From Verrucomicrobiota bacterium (GTDB taxonomy: Bacteria > Verrucomicrobiota > Verrucomicrobiia > CAIQCK01), in the NCBI GenBank assembly GCA_016235595.1, contig JACRJX010000026.1, forward strand, positions 62,001 through 126,000: 64,000 nucleotides of DNA. The letters are read 5' to 3'. A model generated the notes under the pieces. The model was not told the DNA's origin. It saw only the letters and a program-made list of their open reading frames with translations, and did not search any database. The position numbers were made by a program, and so were the translations under genes. Below are positions 37,701 through 45,578 of the stretch, in pieces. Each line of letters begins with the position of its first letter. Within the stretch, counting starts at the first letter, position 1.

Positions 37701-37800
37701 TCGTTGTCTGCCCGCTGCTTCCCGCGTGCCGGAGGGCCTTGGGAGCATCAGCCGCATAAGCAGTGGTGGCCAGAAGAAGGGAGATCAAAAGCGTGCGCAT
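34768..37800 (-). CDS. Secreted glycoside hydrolase family 2 protein
   Basis: This 1010-residue protein has a signal peptide (about 1-17). It has the GH2 sugar-binding domain (about 60-205, with WYWREFTPP and LADVWLNDVLIGGHEGGETP), an immunoglobulin-like domain (to about 310), and a TIM barrel. The acid/base is Glu436 in FGLVNEMRNG and the nucleophile is Glu546 in VFVSEYGIGS. A C-terminal extension of about 250 residues contains beta-rich segments. Substrates of GH2 include beta-galactosides, mannosides and glucuronides; which one is unknown. It starts 35 bases after the Abhydrolase_10 stop, so the two are in one operon. Confidence 0.92.
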   Translation of the reverse strand: MRTLLISLLLATTAYAADAPKALRHAGSSGQTTNTTILSLEGNDWVVAADPDNAGRSQAWWKSPRPDAKPIRVPGIFQEALPSYHGVAWYWREFTPPQNPYRGGRCFLRFHAVDYLADVWLNDVLIGGHEGGETPFVLDVTKVVRPGKSNRLAVRVLNPKAEPIDGIALNETPHRNKKPEGITSGASYNSGGITEPVEVFWVPNVRLDDVYVVSDWKTGRVKVQATVMNAGKSKARARLHFAIASALGNETVATLTAEQDVPPGSKLVECELTVANHRLWQLDDPCLYRLTTRLVMGSNADAHENVTRFGFRELRVEKGFFRLNGKRIFLKSSHTGNHCPVGAVLPPASAPDLLRKDLLYMKSCGFNMVRFIAGVAHPYQLDMCDEIGLMVYEENLASWLLADSPKMAERFDANLREMVLRDRNHPSIVIFGLVNEMRNGPMVKHAVASLPLLRSLDSSRLVLQQSGRWDGQYNIGSACNPGSTQWEYVWGVENPDYQGTAKHGAFGGYFEGAGDAHVYPSVPHTPEIEAGIRNLGSNTKPVFVSEYGIGSLMNAIRELRYYEQHGGNPEWDDFKFLKRTEERLNADWKRFGMEGVYAFPEEMLRDSQRLHCRQRLLGFNLIRSNPQICGFNLTGLLDHGYSGEGLWLFWREFKPGIMEALQDGWSPLRWCLFAAPMHAYVGRPLKLEAILANEDVLAPGTYPALLRVLGPNGIAWEEKRNVVIPKPAPGSDGPLAVPVFSGDVTLRGPAGQYTFAVTLERGGAPAGGRLTFHLSEPPTVAPVKVAVWQVDTRVQEWLKTRGVSVTPLEPAPAATRQVILVGNWNDPKARQEIRKQDLLLRVARGSVAVFLNSGAFKKGGDAAGWLPFKNKGQLTIFPDWLYHKECVAKKHPFFDGLQPAGVMDWDYYGPLITNRFFEGQDTPEDTAAAAFAVCHSKPIDGYAAGTMLGVYRFGAGRIVLNTLNILDNVDKHPAADRLLLNIIKHAARNTTEPLAPTPASFDATLKEIGY

Positions 37801-37835
37801 GGTGGTGTCAGGGGGTGAGTAGGTTTGGAGGATTA

Positions 37836-39779
37836 TCAGGGCTTCCTGCCTGTGACCCAATCCCAGCGAGCGCCTGCTTGCTTCCGCAACGGGTCGAGGT
37901 CTTCGGCCTGGAGATAGCCTTGCTGAATGAGCTGTTGCGCAGCCTCACTCACGCGAGCCAGGTAAGCGTCTTTGCTGGCATAACGCTCGTCGAGCGCCGG
38001 GCGCGGATCACCGAGACGCTCTCGTTGAGCGCGCGTGACGGCGAAGGGAATCCATGAACCTCGCAACGGCAGCATTTCATGGGGAGCGCCCATTGAGGCA
38101 GGACGGAACATCCAGCCGGTGCATGTAGCCAGAGGTACGCTGACATCCGGCATTCGTATGCCCGCGAGGTCGTTGCCATCCGCATCCACCTGCGGCACCA
38201 GCAGCGGCAGTTCCGTGCCGGCGCCCGCTCCATCAGGCCAGAGCGGATTCCGCAGGCGCACACCAGCCGTCCCGCTTCGAGGCGATTGGACTCCTGGCAG
38301 AGCAGGGAAGCTGACCTTCGACACGGGCACCAAGGTACCGTCGCTTAGTTTGGGGTAGGCGCTCGGTGGCGGCGGCGTGCCTTCGGTAACCCAGCGATGC
38401 ATTGCCAGGCGCAAAGCGAGGACGACGGGACTGGCGCTGACGGGATTGGCGAACACGACCATCTTCGCTTGAGCCTTGGGAGGGAATGGCGCCGCTCCGT
38501 GCTGGGTGCCGGCAAAGAGATAGGACCGGACGTTGTCCGGCATCGGGGCGTCCTTGGTGCCGTCAGCGTTGGTGTGCGATAGGCCCGCCACGCGGCCAGC
38601 ACTCCAATATTCGGATGCAGTGTTGATGTAGAAGATCTTCGGCTTGTGCGTTACGCGCGGGTTTTCCTGCACGCCTTCCGAGATGCCGCTGACCGGGTCC
38701 GTTTGCGCGGTGTCGGTGAAGGGATAGGATGCCGTTTCGTAGGCGGCTACCCCGCGCGGGACCGACCAGCGACGGTTGATGTCGAGCCGGCCCGCTCCAG
38801 CAACGTGCGCCATTACACCATCCATGACCAGACGTTCCTTTTCGTCGGTGTTGAATCCGAGATAGACAAACTCGCGCAAGAGCCGGCCGCATTGCGATGA
38901 GCCGAATGCGTAGGCGTGGCGCACCGGGGCCAGCGAGCCGCTATCGTGTTTTAGCCAGGCCACCGCGTCGCGAATCGCCGCAAGACCGAGCCCGGCTACG
39001 GGCGGGTTCTCTGCCAGGTAAGAAATCTCGTAGGTCTTGCCCGCCTCGAATCCGCCATCCAGAGTCACACGCAGGCCTTCCAGCCGCCATTGGCTGCGCG
39101 GCAGTTCCTTGCCGTTCGGAAACGCCGTGGCCGTCCGCACGATCAACCGGCTGTCCGGTCCGGCGGCGTCCACCGGGGGATATTCTGCCAGATCGCCCAG
39201 TTTAAGCTGCTCCACGCGCTTCTCTGGCGTGAACGTGGCTCGCACCACGCCGCGAACCGGTTTGCCATCCTTCTGCTTTGCCGCCGGTACCTGGATGCGA
39301 ATCTTGCCGGCTTGGGCTGGCACGTCGAACTCCCAGCCCACTTGCATGATTGTGAAGCCATGTTTGGAGGCGAAAGTACTCAGGCCGCTCTTGCCGCCTC
39401 GGTTGGGAATTTCCACCCAGGCAGCGCCATTGCTGCGTCCGGCATCTTTGGGTTTCAGAATGCGGAGATCAGAGGAAAACGCCACCCGCCCCGCGGGATT
39501 CGTCGGCGCCAGATCGGCGTCGGCGATGATGCGATTACGCGGATGCGCAGGATCAATCTCAAAATGCAGTCGGCCAACTATCTGTTCGTAACCGGTGGCG
39601 CCCAAGTCGGAACGTTCCGTGATCTCCACGCGTACGACTTTGGCGCTGGCGATGGAAAACGCAGCCAGCCACAGGCTGGCCATGAGGAAGCGGGTAATGG
39701 TAGTCGTGAATACTTTAGGCATCGGTTCAGCGGTGAGAGCGCGTGTTGTCGCCAACGTCCATTCCGAGTGTCGTTTCAT
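37836..39779 (-). CDS. Secreted Abhydrolase_10 family protein
   Basis: This 647-residue protein has an export signal near residues 28-46. It is a large alpha/beta hydrolase-type protein with the nucleophile motif GSSQCGR (about residue 295), VMDGVMAHVAGAGRLDINRR and a YLFAGTQHG histidine region. Family members (Abhydrolase_10) are secreted and poorly characterised esterases. In this locus it may remove acyl groups from a glycan before GH2 acts. The start at 39779 is uncertain; an internal ATG at 39722 would give a shorter signal. It is the first gene of the operon with the GH2 enzyme. Confidence 0.82.
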   Translation of the reverse strand: MKRHSEWTLATTRALTAEPMPKVFTTTITRFLMASLWLAAFSIASAKVVRVEITERSDLGATGYEQIVGRLHFEIDPAHPRNRIIADADLAPTNPAGRVAFSSDLRILKPKDAGRSNGAAWVEIPNRGGKSGLSTFASKHGFTIMQVGWEFDVPAQAGKIRIQVPAAKQKDGKPVRGVVRATFTPEKRVEQLKLGDLAEYPPVDAAGPDSRLIVRTATAFPNGKELPRSQWRLEGLRVTLDGGFEAGKTYEISYLAENPPVAGLGLAAIRDAVAWLKHDSGSLAPVRHAYAFGSSQCGRLLREFVYLGFNTDEKERLVMDGVMAHVAGAGRLDINRRWSVPRGVAAYETASYPFTDTAQTDPVSGISEGVQENPRVTHKPKIFYINTASEYWSAGRVAGLSHTNADGTKDAPMPDNVRSYLFAGTQHGAAPFPPKAQAKMVVFANPVSASPVVLALRLAMHRWVTEGTPPPPSAYPKLSDGTLVPVSKVSFPALPGVQSPRSGTAGVRLRNPLWPDGAGAGTELPLLVPQVDADGNDLAGIRMPDVSVPLATCTGWMFRPASMGAPHEMLPLRGSWIPFAVTRAQRERLGDPRPALDERYASKDAYLARVSEAAQQLIQQGYLQAEDLDPLRKQAGARWDWVTGRKP

Positions 39780-39815
39780 GGTGCGCGCCAGTATGCAACG
39801 CCGAGCGCCTCGCAG

Positions 39816-39855
39816 TAAATAGACAAGAATCGCGTCGGCGTGGATGCGGTTAGCG
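39816..39855 (-). repeat. 40-bp conserved leader element, copy 2
   Basis: This segment matches 33822-33861 at 36 of 40 positions. It lies 37 bases upstream of the Abhydrolase_10 start, in a 232-base spacer after the DUF6067-like gene. The shared TGCATACT motif follows 17 bases further on. It is a likely shared cis-acting site for the two operons. Confidence 0.6.
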
Positions 39856-40011
39856 ATGCTTCGGCCGGGTGTGCTCTCGCTGCCGACCTTGGCGCAGGAT
39901 CAAACGACTTCGGGCCGTTCCTGCGCCGCGGCTGACAATACACACATCCAGCCAGCAGCAAGACACGCGCGCGATCTGGCTGGCGTCGTTATTGCGAGCA
40001 TTCGGATCCCG

Positions 40012-42099
40012 CTACTCCACCCACACTAGTCGCATCCGCATCGGCTGCAGCGGAACCATCAGTTTGCCGCCGGCGCAACTCAGCGCCTCGCGAGTCAACG
40101 CGTCGGTTGCAGTCTTTGCCGTCACGCCGATGCGATTGAAATCCACCGTTACCTGCGCGATCGAGGGTTGGTCGGCAGAGAGGTTTGAGACGACCAGCAG
40201 TGCGCGTCCGCCTTTGCCTTTCGCGCCGGGGCGCGCATGGAGGCTCACCTTCACAGACGCCGGCTGTGCGGTCGCCAGGGGCTTCGTTTCCCAATACGGA
40301 TGCCACTCGGCCTTGCTGACGCCGAAGCGGGTCATCACGTTCCAGATCGGAGCCATCTTTTCCAAGGAAGGGATGCCGCAGGGACGCACGCGGACATCAT
40401 GTAGCATGGAGACTGCAAGCGCGTGGTCGAACGTCCACTGCGGCGGGCGCTCGTAGGCGAGAAACTCGCTCGGCACGCCGTAGTTCCGGCCCATGAACTC
40501 AGCGCGGAACGCGTCGAGCGGCAGGGCCTTCAGCGGATCGCCCGACAGCTCGCCGCCGGCGAACTGCTCGCCGTCCCAATACGAGTGCGCGAATCCCAGC
40601 AACGGAGTCACGCAGCATGTGCTTTGGTGGGGGTTGATGAGGCCGCCTCGCGGATGAAACATGCCGTAAAGCCGTTGCATAAACTGCCGCACAGCGAAGA
40701 TCGGATACGTAGGCCGGAGAGTGCCGTCGGCAGCGCGGTAGCCGCAACCGTGTCGTTCGTTGCAGCATCCCCACGGTGCCATCCCGCTGTCGAGATAAAC
40801 ACCATCGTAACCGTAGCGGTCTCGCGCTTGCTTGATGCCGTCGGCGAGCCGGTCGCGCCAGATGCTGTTGTAGCAGACCACGAAGTCGCGCTGTTCCGGG
40901 GGACGATACCAGCCGGGCGTGATGTTGCCGTTGGCGTTCTTCACCAGAATCTCGTCGTGCAACGCCGCCCATTCCGGCGCGAGCGGGGAGAACTCGTAGC
41001 CGTAATAGACGAGCACCTTCATGCCGCGCCGGTGGCAGTTGCTGACGATGCGTTTGAATTCCGCCTCCGGGAACGTCATCGGGTAGTTCTGGATCGGCGC
41101 CCAGTCCTCGTGGAAAACCACGGTCTTGACGCCGAGTTGTGCGCCACGGTCAAGCGTGGCCAGCGGGTTGCGGTCGGGGAACGCGCGATGGCAAAGCCAC
41201 CATTCCTTCGGGACGGGCAACGTCAAGCCAACGCCGAGTTGCGGTACGTGCCAGATGCGCCACTCATGGAAATCCTTCGCCCACGGTTTCACCGGCGTTG
41301 CTTGGAACCCGAACGTAAACGTGACCGGCAGTCGCACCGCCGAGTCCAGCAGTCTGATGCGCAGCAACACCTCACTGCCTTGAGGGACAATCTCGATGGC
41401 GCGGTCGGCGGTTTCCGGTTGCCAACCTTTGTCCGACTCGGCAAACCAGCCCAGGCCGCTGTCTTCGCGGCCGAGCCACACGAACGGCTTGAACGGCAAC
41501 ACGAGACCCTTCTCGGGCAGTTCCCCGCTGTTCTTTGCGCTGCCCCATTTGCCAGGGAAGTAGTGATACAGGCTGGCCCACTTGCGTTTCAGCGGCACCT
41601 CCAGCCAGAGTTGTTCGAGTTTTGGACGGACCTTGTTTTGTGGCAGGACAACAAGACCCACGCGCAGCAGGCCATCGAACTCAATCTGTGTGGTGGTGTT
41701 GACGATGAGGTCGTCGCCCGCCTGCCAGCCAGAGACAATGGCATGCGATTTGTCGGCGCGAAAAACGAAGTTGCCGCCTCGTTTCCATGCGATTGGATGG
41801 CCACTGACCCGGCCAACGAGGCGAATCGGCGCGGCCAGAATCTCGCTGCCCGCCGTGACAATCGAGTTCGGCAGCGCGTTGGCGAGTTTGTGGGTCCGCC
41901 CCCAGACGCCGACATCGACGCCGGTTGCGTTGGTCTTCACGGTCACGGGCGTCCACGGGGAGATCAACTGAGGAGACTCGATTGCCGGCGCGGGCGTGGT
42001 CGCTGCGATAACAGTGGCGAGGAAGCAGGCGGGCAGGCTCCACCATGGAGAAACTCCCGCTCGTTGCGTTCGGTATTGCTTTTTCCATTGGGTCATCAT
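40012..42099 (-). CDS. Secreted DUF6067-like putative glycoside hydrolase
   Basis: This 695-residue protein has a signal peptide (about 15-40). It has a beta-rich N-terminal half (about 45-290, ending WHVPQLGVGLTLPVPKEWW) and a TIM-barrel-like catalytic part with FHEDWAPIQNYP, YGYDGVYLDSGMAPWGCC and YWDGEQFAGGELSGDP. The GVYLDSG segment is a likely catalytic-Asp loop. The pattern fits DUF6067/GH123-like proteins. ATG 42099 is supported by AAGGAG 7 bases upstream. It follows the DUF5107-TPR gene by 14 bases, so the two are in one operon. Substrate unknown. Confidence 0.7.
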   Translation of the reverse strand: MMTQWKKQYRTQRAGVSPWWSLPACFLATVIAATTPAPAIESPQLISPWTPVTVKTNATGVDVGVWGRTHKLANALPNSIVTAGSEILAAPIRLVGRVSGHPIAWKRGGNFVFRADKSHAIVSGWQAGDDLIVNTTTQIEFDGLLRVGLVVLPQNKVRPKLEQLWLEVPLKRKWASLYHYFPGKWGSAKNSGELPEKGLVLPFKPFVWLGREDSGLGWFAESDKGWQPETADRAIEIVPQGSEVLLRIRLLDSAVRLPVTFTFGFQATPVKPWAKDFHEWRIWHVPQLGVGLTLPVPKEWWLCHRAFPDRNPLATLDRGAQLGVKTVVFHEDWAPIQNYPMTFPEAEFKRIVSNCHRRGMKVLVYYGYEFSPLAPEWAALHDEILVKNANGNITPGWYRPPEQRDFVVCYNSIWRDRLADGIKQARDRYGYDGVYLDSGMAPWGCCNERHGCGYRAADGTLRPTYPIFAVRQFMQRLYGMFHPRGGLINPHQSTCCVTPLLGFAHSYWDGEQFAGGELSGDPLKALPLDAFRAEFMGRNYGVPSEFLAYERPPQWTFDHALAVSMLHDVRVRPCGIPSLEKMAPIWNVMTRFGVSKAEWHPYWETKPLATAQPASVKVSLHARPGAKGKGGRALLVVSNLSADQPSIAQVTVDFNRIGVTAKTATDALTREALSCAGGKLMVPLQPMRMRLVWVE

Positions 42100-42113
42100 G
42101 GTTCGCTCCTTGG

Positions 42114-44192
42114 CTATTTCATTCGGAAATCAATCTGTCGCGGTGGTGGAAACTGTTGCATGAGCTGGTTCTTCTCGGCCGCAGTCAGTTCACGACCGTT
42201 GCGGCTCTCGGCTTCTTTGATGTGCGAGCTGAACCACAGATCAGTCAAGCCAACCTCGCCCTCCCGAATGGTGCAAAACTCCCGCTGTAACAGCCGCCGA
42301 ACACCAGCAAAGTCGCCTTGCTCCAGCGCGATCTGCGCAGTCATCAACACGATTCGTTCGTGCTCTGCGACCGTCGCCGGCAGCGACTTCACGAAGGCGC
42401 CGAAGGCGACATAACGCTTGTGCCGGGTGAAGAAATCGCAGATTTCGACCGCGAGGTTCGGATCGTTTCCGCAGAGGGGCCATGCGTTCTTGTAAGCGGA
42501 TTGTGCGGCGTCGAAATTGCCGTCACGCTCGTGCAGCAGCGCGAGATTGCGGTGGGCCAGTGCGTTTTCCTTCAACGCCAGCGATGACTTGAATTGCTCT
42601 CTTGCTTCTTCAAACGCGCCAGCCTCCAGTTGCGCGACGCCCAGATGAACATGATGCAGCCATGTTGCGCCGTGCGCGTGAACTGACTTGTGCAGCGTGG
42701 TCGTCCAACCGGCAGAAACGTTGAAGCTGCGTGGTGGATTGTTCAGCGTTTCCGCCGAGAACGTGCCTGCGGTGAGCAATTCGTCCCACGGTCGTTCCTC
42801 ATCGCCCGCCTCACTCTCAAACGCGAGGCCGGGGCTGATTTTCCGGCCGGTTCGTTTTTCTTGCAGCCGGCCCCAGGCGGCACCGCGATGGAGCAGTGTC
42901 TTCACCGGAGCGTCGGCGTGTGCGCTCAGGAACTGGTGCATTCCCTGTAGCGCCGAGTCGGATACCCGCTCGGCAATGACTTTGCCGGCTGCCGCACACG
43001 CGGCGGCATAATCCGGATCGCCCGCCACCTTCGCGTCCATTGCGACCGGGCTGATGCACTCGGTCCACTCGATACTCTCGCCGGCCTTCAACGGTCGCGT
43101 CTGAAGCTGGGTCGGCGTCACGCCGCCCTGAATTTCCAGGTAGTCGCCATGGCCGTCCTCGGAGAGGAATTCCATCCAGCGTTTGCCGCCGCGGCCGGTT
43201 CCCCACGTGAAGAACTTGCGGCCGAAGAGCGTCGGAGTGGAAACATGGCTCAGACCGCGACCTCGGCCGTCAAGGCAGACGGACCACGGTTTCTGGCTGT
43301 CGGGTTTTCGGAAGAAGACCGACTTGAAGTAAGGGTAGTTGAATGGACGACTGCCATCGAAGCCGTCGAACAGCGGAAACGCCAGGCGCGAGTTGCCAGT
43401 GAAGTCATGCGAGAGTGCGTAGTCCATCGGCGACAGCACGCGCGTGTCGCGGGCCAGCGGCACAGCGATGTTGGTCCACCAATAGAAGCGGATGTCGTGC
43501 GCGTTCGGGTTGATGGCCTTCACGTGAACCCAGAGCCGGTCGTCGTTGTGCGGCAGAATCACGTCCACCTGCCAGGTCGTTTCCAGGGCGCGATCAAATT
43601 CGTAAAGCCGCAGCAGCGGCCCGCGCGATGTTTCAACCATGCCGGCAAAGACCGGACTGCACGTCAGCAGGCTGTGGCCGTAGAGCGGGCCATTCCACTC
43701 CACGCCGCCGGAGAACCACGCGTTGCGGATGGCCAGGTTGGCAAACTGCAGCACCGGGTTGTCGAAGAGCAATTCCCGCCGGGCGCGCTTGTCGTAGAGC
43801 GAAATCATCCGTCCACCGAGTGACGGGTAGAAAATCGCCCGCAACGCCGCGTTCTCGACTTGAATGGTCGGCAACTGGTCGCGCCGCCGCTGCCGCGTGT
43901 AGTTATCCTGGATGAGATACGGCAACGGTGGCACGGCGGCGTTCGTGAACATCCCCGCCCGGTCCTCTGCGTTGAGGTTGTCCGGGATGATGATCGGCAT
44001 TTGCCGCACTTGGAATCGGAACCGCGGCCAAGGGTTCGGTGACCCCATGGGAGACATGGGCAGTGCGCGTGAACTGGTCGTCAGCCGGCTGCCGTCTGCG
44101 ATCGTGTTGGATGTGTCGGCGCCAAGTCTGCACGATGCGAACAACAAGAAGGCGACAAAACTGGCTGCTTTCCGAAGGTTGTGATGATTCAT
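42114..44192 (-). CDS. Secreted DUF5107/TPR protein
   Basis: This 692-residue protein has a signal peptide/lipoprotein-like start (about 1-25, SCRLG). The DUF5107 part (about 90-390, with NAALRAIFYPSLGGRMISLYD and YWWTNIAVPLARDT) resembles carbohydrate-active mutarotase-like beta folds. TPR repeats follow (about 510-680, ATWLHHVHLGVAQLEAGAF...FEEAREQFKSSLALKENAL...AHRNLALLHERDGNFDAAQ). Function is not established; a role in glycan handling is inferred from location. It is first in the operon with the DUF6067-like gene and divergent from the XylR-like regulator. A dyad lies just upstream of its ATG. Confidence 0.82.
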   Translation of the reverse strand: MNHHNLRKAASFVAFLLFASCRLGADTSNTIADGSRLTTSSRALPMSPMGSPNPWPRFRFQVRQMPIIIPDNLNAEDRAGMFTNAAVPPLPYLIQDNYTRQRRRDQLPTIQVENAALRAIFYPSLGGRMISLYDKRARRELLFDNPVLQFANLAIRNAWFSGGVEWNGPLYGHSLLTCSPVFAGMVETSRGPLLRLYEFDRALETTWQVDVILPHNDDRLWVHVKAINPNAHDIRFYWWTNIAVPLARDTRVLSPMDYALSHDFTGNSRLAFPLFDGFDGSRPFNYPYFKSVFFRKPDSQKPWSVCLDGRGRGLSHVSTPTLFGRKFFTWGTGRGGKRWMEFLSEDGHGDYLEIQGGVTPTQLQTRPLKAGESIEWTECISPVAMDAKVAGDPDYAAACAAAGKVIAERVSDSALQGMHQFLSAHADAPVKTLLHRGAAWGRLQEKRTGRKISPGLAFESEAGDEERPWDELLTAGTFSAETLNNPPRSFNVSAGWTTTLHKSVHAHGATWLHHVHLGVAQLEAGAFEEAREQFKSSLALKENALAHRNLALLHERDGNFDAAQSAYKNAWPLCGNDPNLAVEICDFFTRHKRYVAFGAFVKSLPATVAEHERIVLMTAQIALEQGDFAGVRRLLQREFCTIREGEVGLTDLWFSSHIKEAESRNGRELTAAEKNQLMQQFPPPRQIDFRMK

Positions 44193-44196
44193 TGCA

Positions 44197-44219
44197 GGTT
44201 TCCGCTTTTGCGGGAAACC
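44197..44219. promoter_or_regulatory. Dyad next to DUF5107 start
   Basis: GGTTTCCGC and GCGGGAAACC form an almost perfect inverted repeat with a TTTT centre and one bulged G. It lies 4-27 bases upstream of the DUF5107 ATG on the minus strand. In RNA the hairpin would cover the GGAAA ribosome-binding region; in DNA it could be a regulator site. Confidence 0.45.
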
Positions 44220-44253
44220 GTAAGCCAGCCATCGTAGGAGGAAAACTCTCTAT

Positions 44254-44282
44254 TGCGCAAAATCCACCGGGTGTTTTGCGCA
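44254..44282. promoter_or_regulatory. Long dyad upstream of XylR-like gene
   Basis: TGCGCAAAA at 44254-44262 is mirrored by TTTTGCGCA at 44274-44282. The two 9-base arms are 11 bases apart, with arm centres about 20 bases apart. It fits a dimeric regulator site and overlaps the likely leader of the XylR-like gene, so it may be an autoregulatory operator. Confidence 0.5.
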
Positions 44283-44323
44283 TGCCATTTACGCCGCCAG
44301 AGGATTTTGGTAACGTTCGGATT

Positions 44324-45514
44324 ATGGCCAACATTCTCAAACGCATCCCGCGCGTGCTGGTCATTCAGGAAACCAGCGTGCAACCTGGACGGGACAAACT
44401 GCGGGGAATCTTCAACTACACCCATCTTTACGGACCCTGGCACCTGTATCTGGTTCACGGACGTTTGGGCGAGCAGAAGCCTTTTTCTGCCGCCGACTGC
44501 AAAGAATACGATGGCATCATCGCAGGACAGATGATGTTCGATCTCGCGGACGCTCTGAAACGCGCGCGCAAGCCTGTCGTCTTGATGGATCCTTTGGATG
44601 ACGCGTTGAAACCCGCTTCGTCATTCGCCAGACTGTCCTGCACGCTGGATGATTCGGAGAGCGTCGGAAGAGCGGGTGCCGACTATTTCCTCAAGCGGGG
44701 ATACAAATGCTTCGGCTACGTTGGCGAACTCCTCCATCGCAACTGGTCGGTCCATCGCGGCGAAAGCTTCAAGCGTCGGGTGGCCGAGGCCGGCTTTGTT
44801 TGCCACATCTACCCCGTCTCGGTCTCGACTTGTAATTGGAGGAGGGATGAAGAACAACTCGCAACCTGGTTGAAGGCGCTTCCCCTGCCGATTGCTCTCC
44901 TGGCCGCAATGGACCCGCGGGCGCATCAGGTGATCAGCCTTTGTGCCGACATCGGACTCCGTGTGCCCCAAGACGTGGCGGTCTTGGGCATTGATAACGA
45001 CGAACTGTTCTGCAATGGCTCCATCCCTACACTCTCCAGCATAGGACGCGACACAGAAGCCTGTGGTTTCATGGCAGCCCAGATGCTGGACCGCCTGATG
45101 CGCGGGGAAGCCCGCAAACGGCAGATCATGCGGTTCGGGGTGCGTGAGATCGTCACACGAGACTCCACACAGCCAGACGCCATGCCGACTGACCCCCTCG
45201 TCTTGCGAGCACGCGAGTTCATCCACATCAACGCCGGAGAACAAATTGGCGTTCCGGACATAGTCAAGCACCTGAATGTTTCGCGCCGCCTCGCGGAAGT
45301 GCGTTTCCGTGCCGCTTGCGGTCGCTCCCTCCTCGAGGAAATTCGGAACGTCCGTTTGGAGCGGGTCGAGAAACTGCTCAAGGAGACTGACCTGCCACTG
45401 ACGGAAATCTGCACCCGGTGCGGCTACCAGACTGATGCTCATTTGCGCCGTATTTTCAAGAACCGGTTCGGTCTCTCCATGCGCGACTATCGCAATCGCC
45501 AGCGCGTCCCGTGA
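44324..45514 (+). CDS. XylR-type (LacI sensor plus AraC DNA-binding) regulator
   Basis: This 396-residue regulator has a periplasmic-binding-protein-like sensor domain (about 10-275, with IIAGQMMFDLADALKRAR, GYVGELLHRNWSVHR, LGIDNDELFCNGSIPTLSSI) and an AraC-type double HTH (about 295-395, with GVPDIVKHLNVSRRLAEVRF and LTEICTRCGYQTDAHLRRI). This is the architecture of E. coli XylR, which senses sugar. ATG 44324 (MANILKRIPRVLV) gives the normal N-terminus; an ATG at 44282 is also possible. A strong AGGAGG at 44236-44241 lies far upstream, where only ATT 44252 is in frame. It is divergent from the DUF5107 operon and probably controls it. Confidence 0.92.
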   Translation: MANILKRIPRVLVIQETSVQPGRDKLRGIFNYTHLYGPWHLYLVHGRLGEQKPFSAADCKEYDGIIAGQMMFDLADALKRARKPVVLMDPLDDALKPASSFARLSCTLDDSESVGRAGADYFLKRGYKCFGYVGELLHRNWSVHRGESFKRRVAEAGFVCHIYPVSVSTCNWRRDEEQLATWLKALPLPIALLAAMDPRAHQVISLCADIGLRVPQDVAVLGIDNDELFCNGSIPTLSSIGRDTEACGFMAAQMLDRLMRGEARKRQIMRFGVREIVTRDSTQPDAMPTDPLVLRAREFIHINAGEQIGVPDIVKHLNVSRRLAEVRFRAACGRSLLEEIRNVRLERVEKLLKETDLPLTEICTRCGYQTDAHLRRIFKNRFGLSMRDYRNRQRVP

Positions 45515-45578
45515 AAGCACATGCCCGGCGCATCAACCTCGCCGTGTCGGGCGTCTTGAAGGTGTGGGGGAAGGCGCT

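Noticed and set aside
40423-42414. A 663-codon plus-strand open frame opposite the DUF6067-like gene
   Set aside because: Antisense of a supported secreted protein; Arg/Val/Ala-rich composition without recognisable domains.
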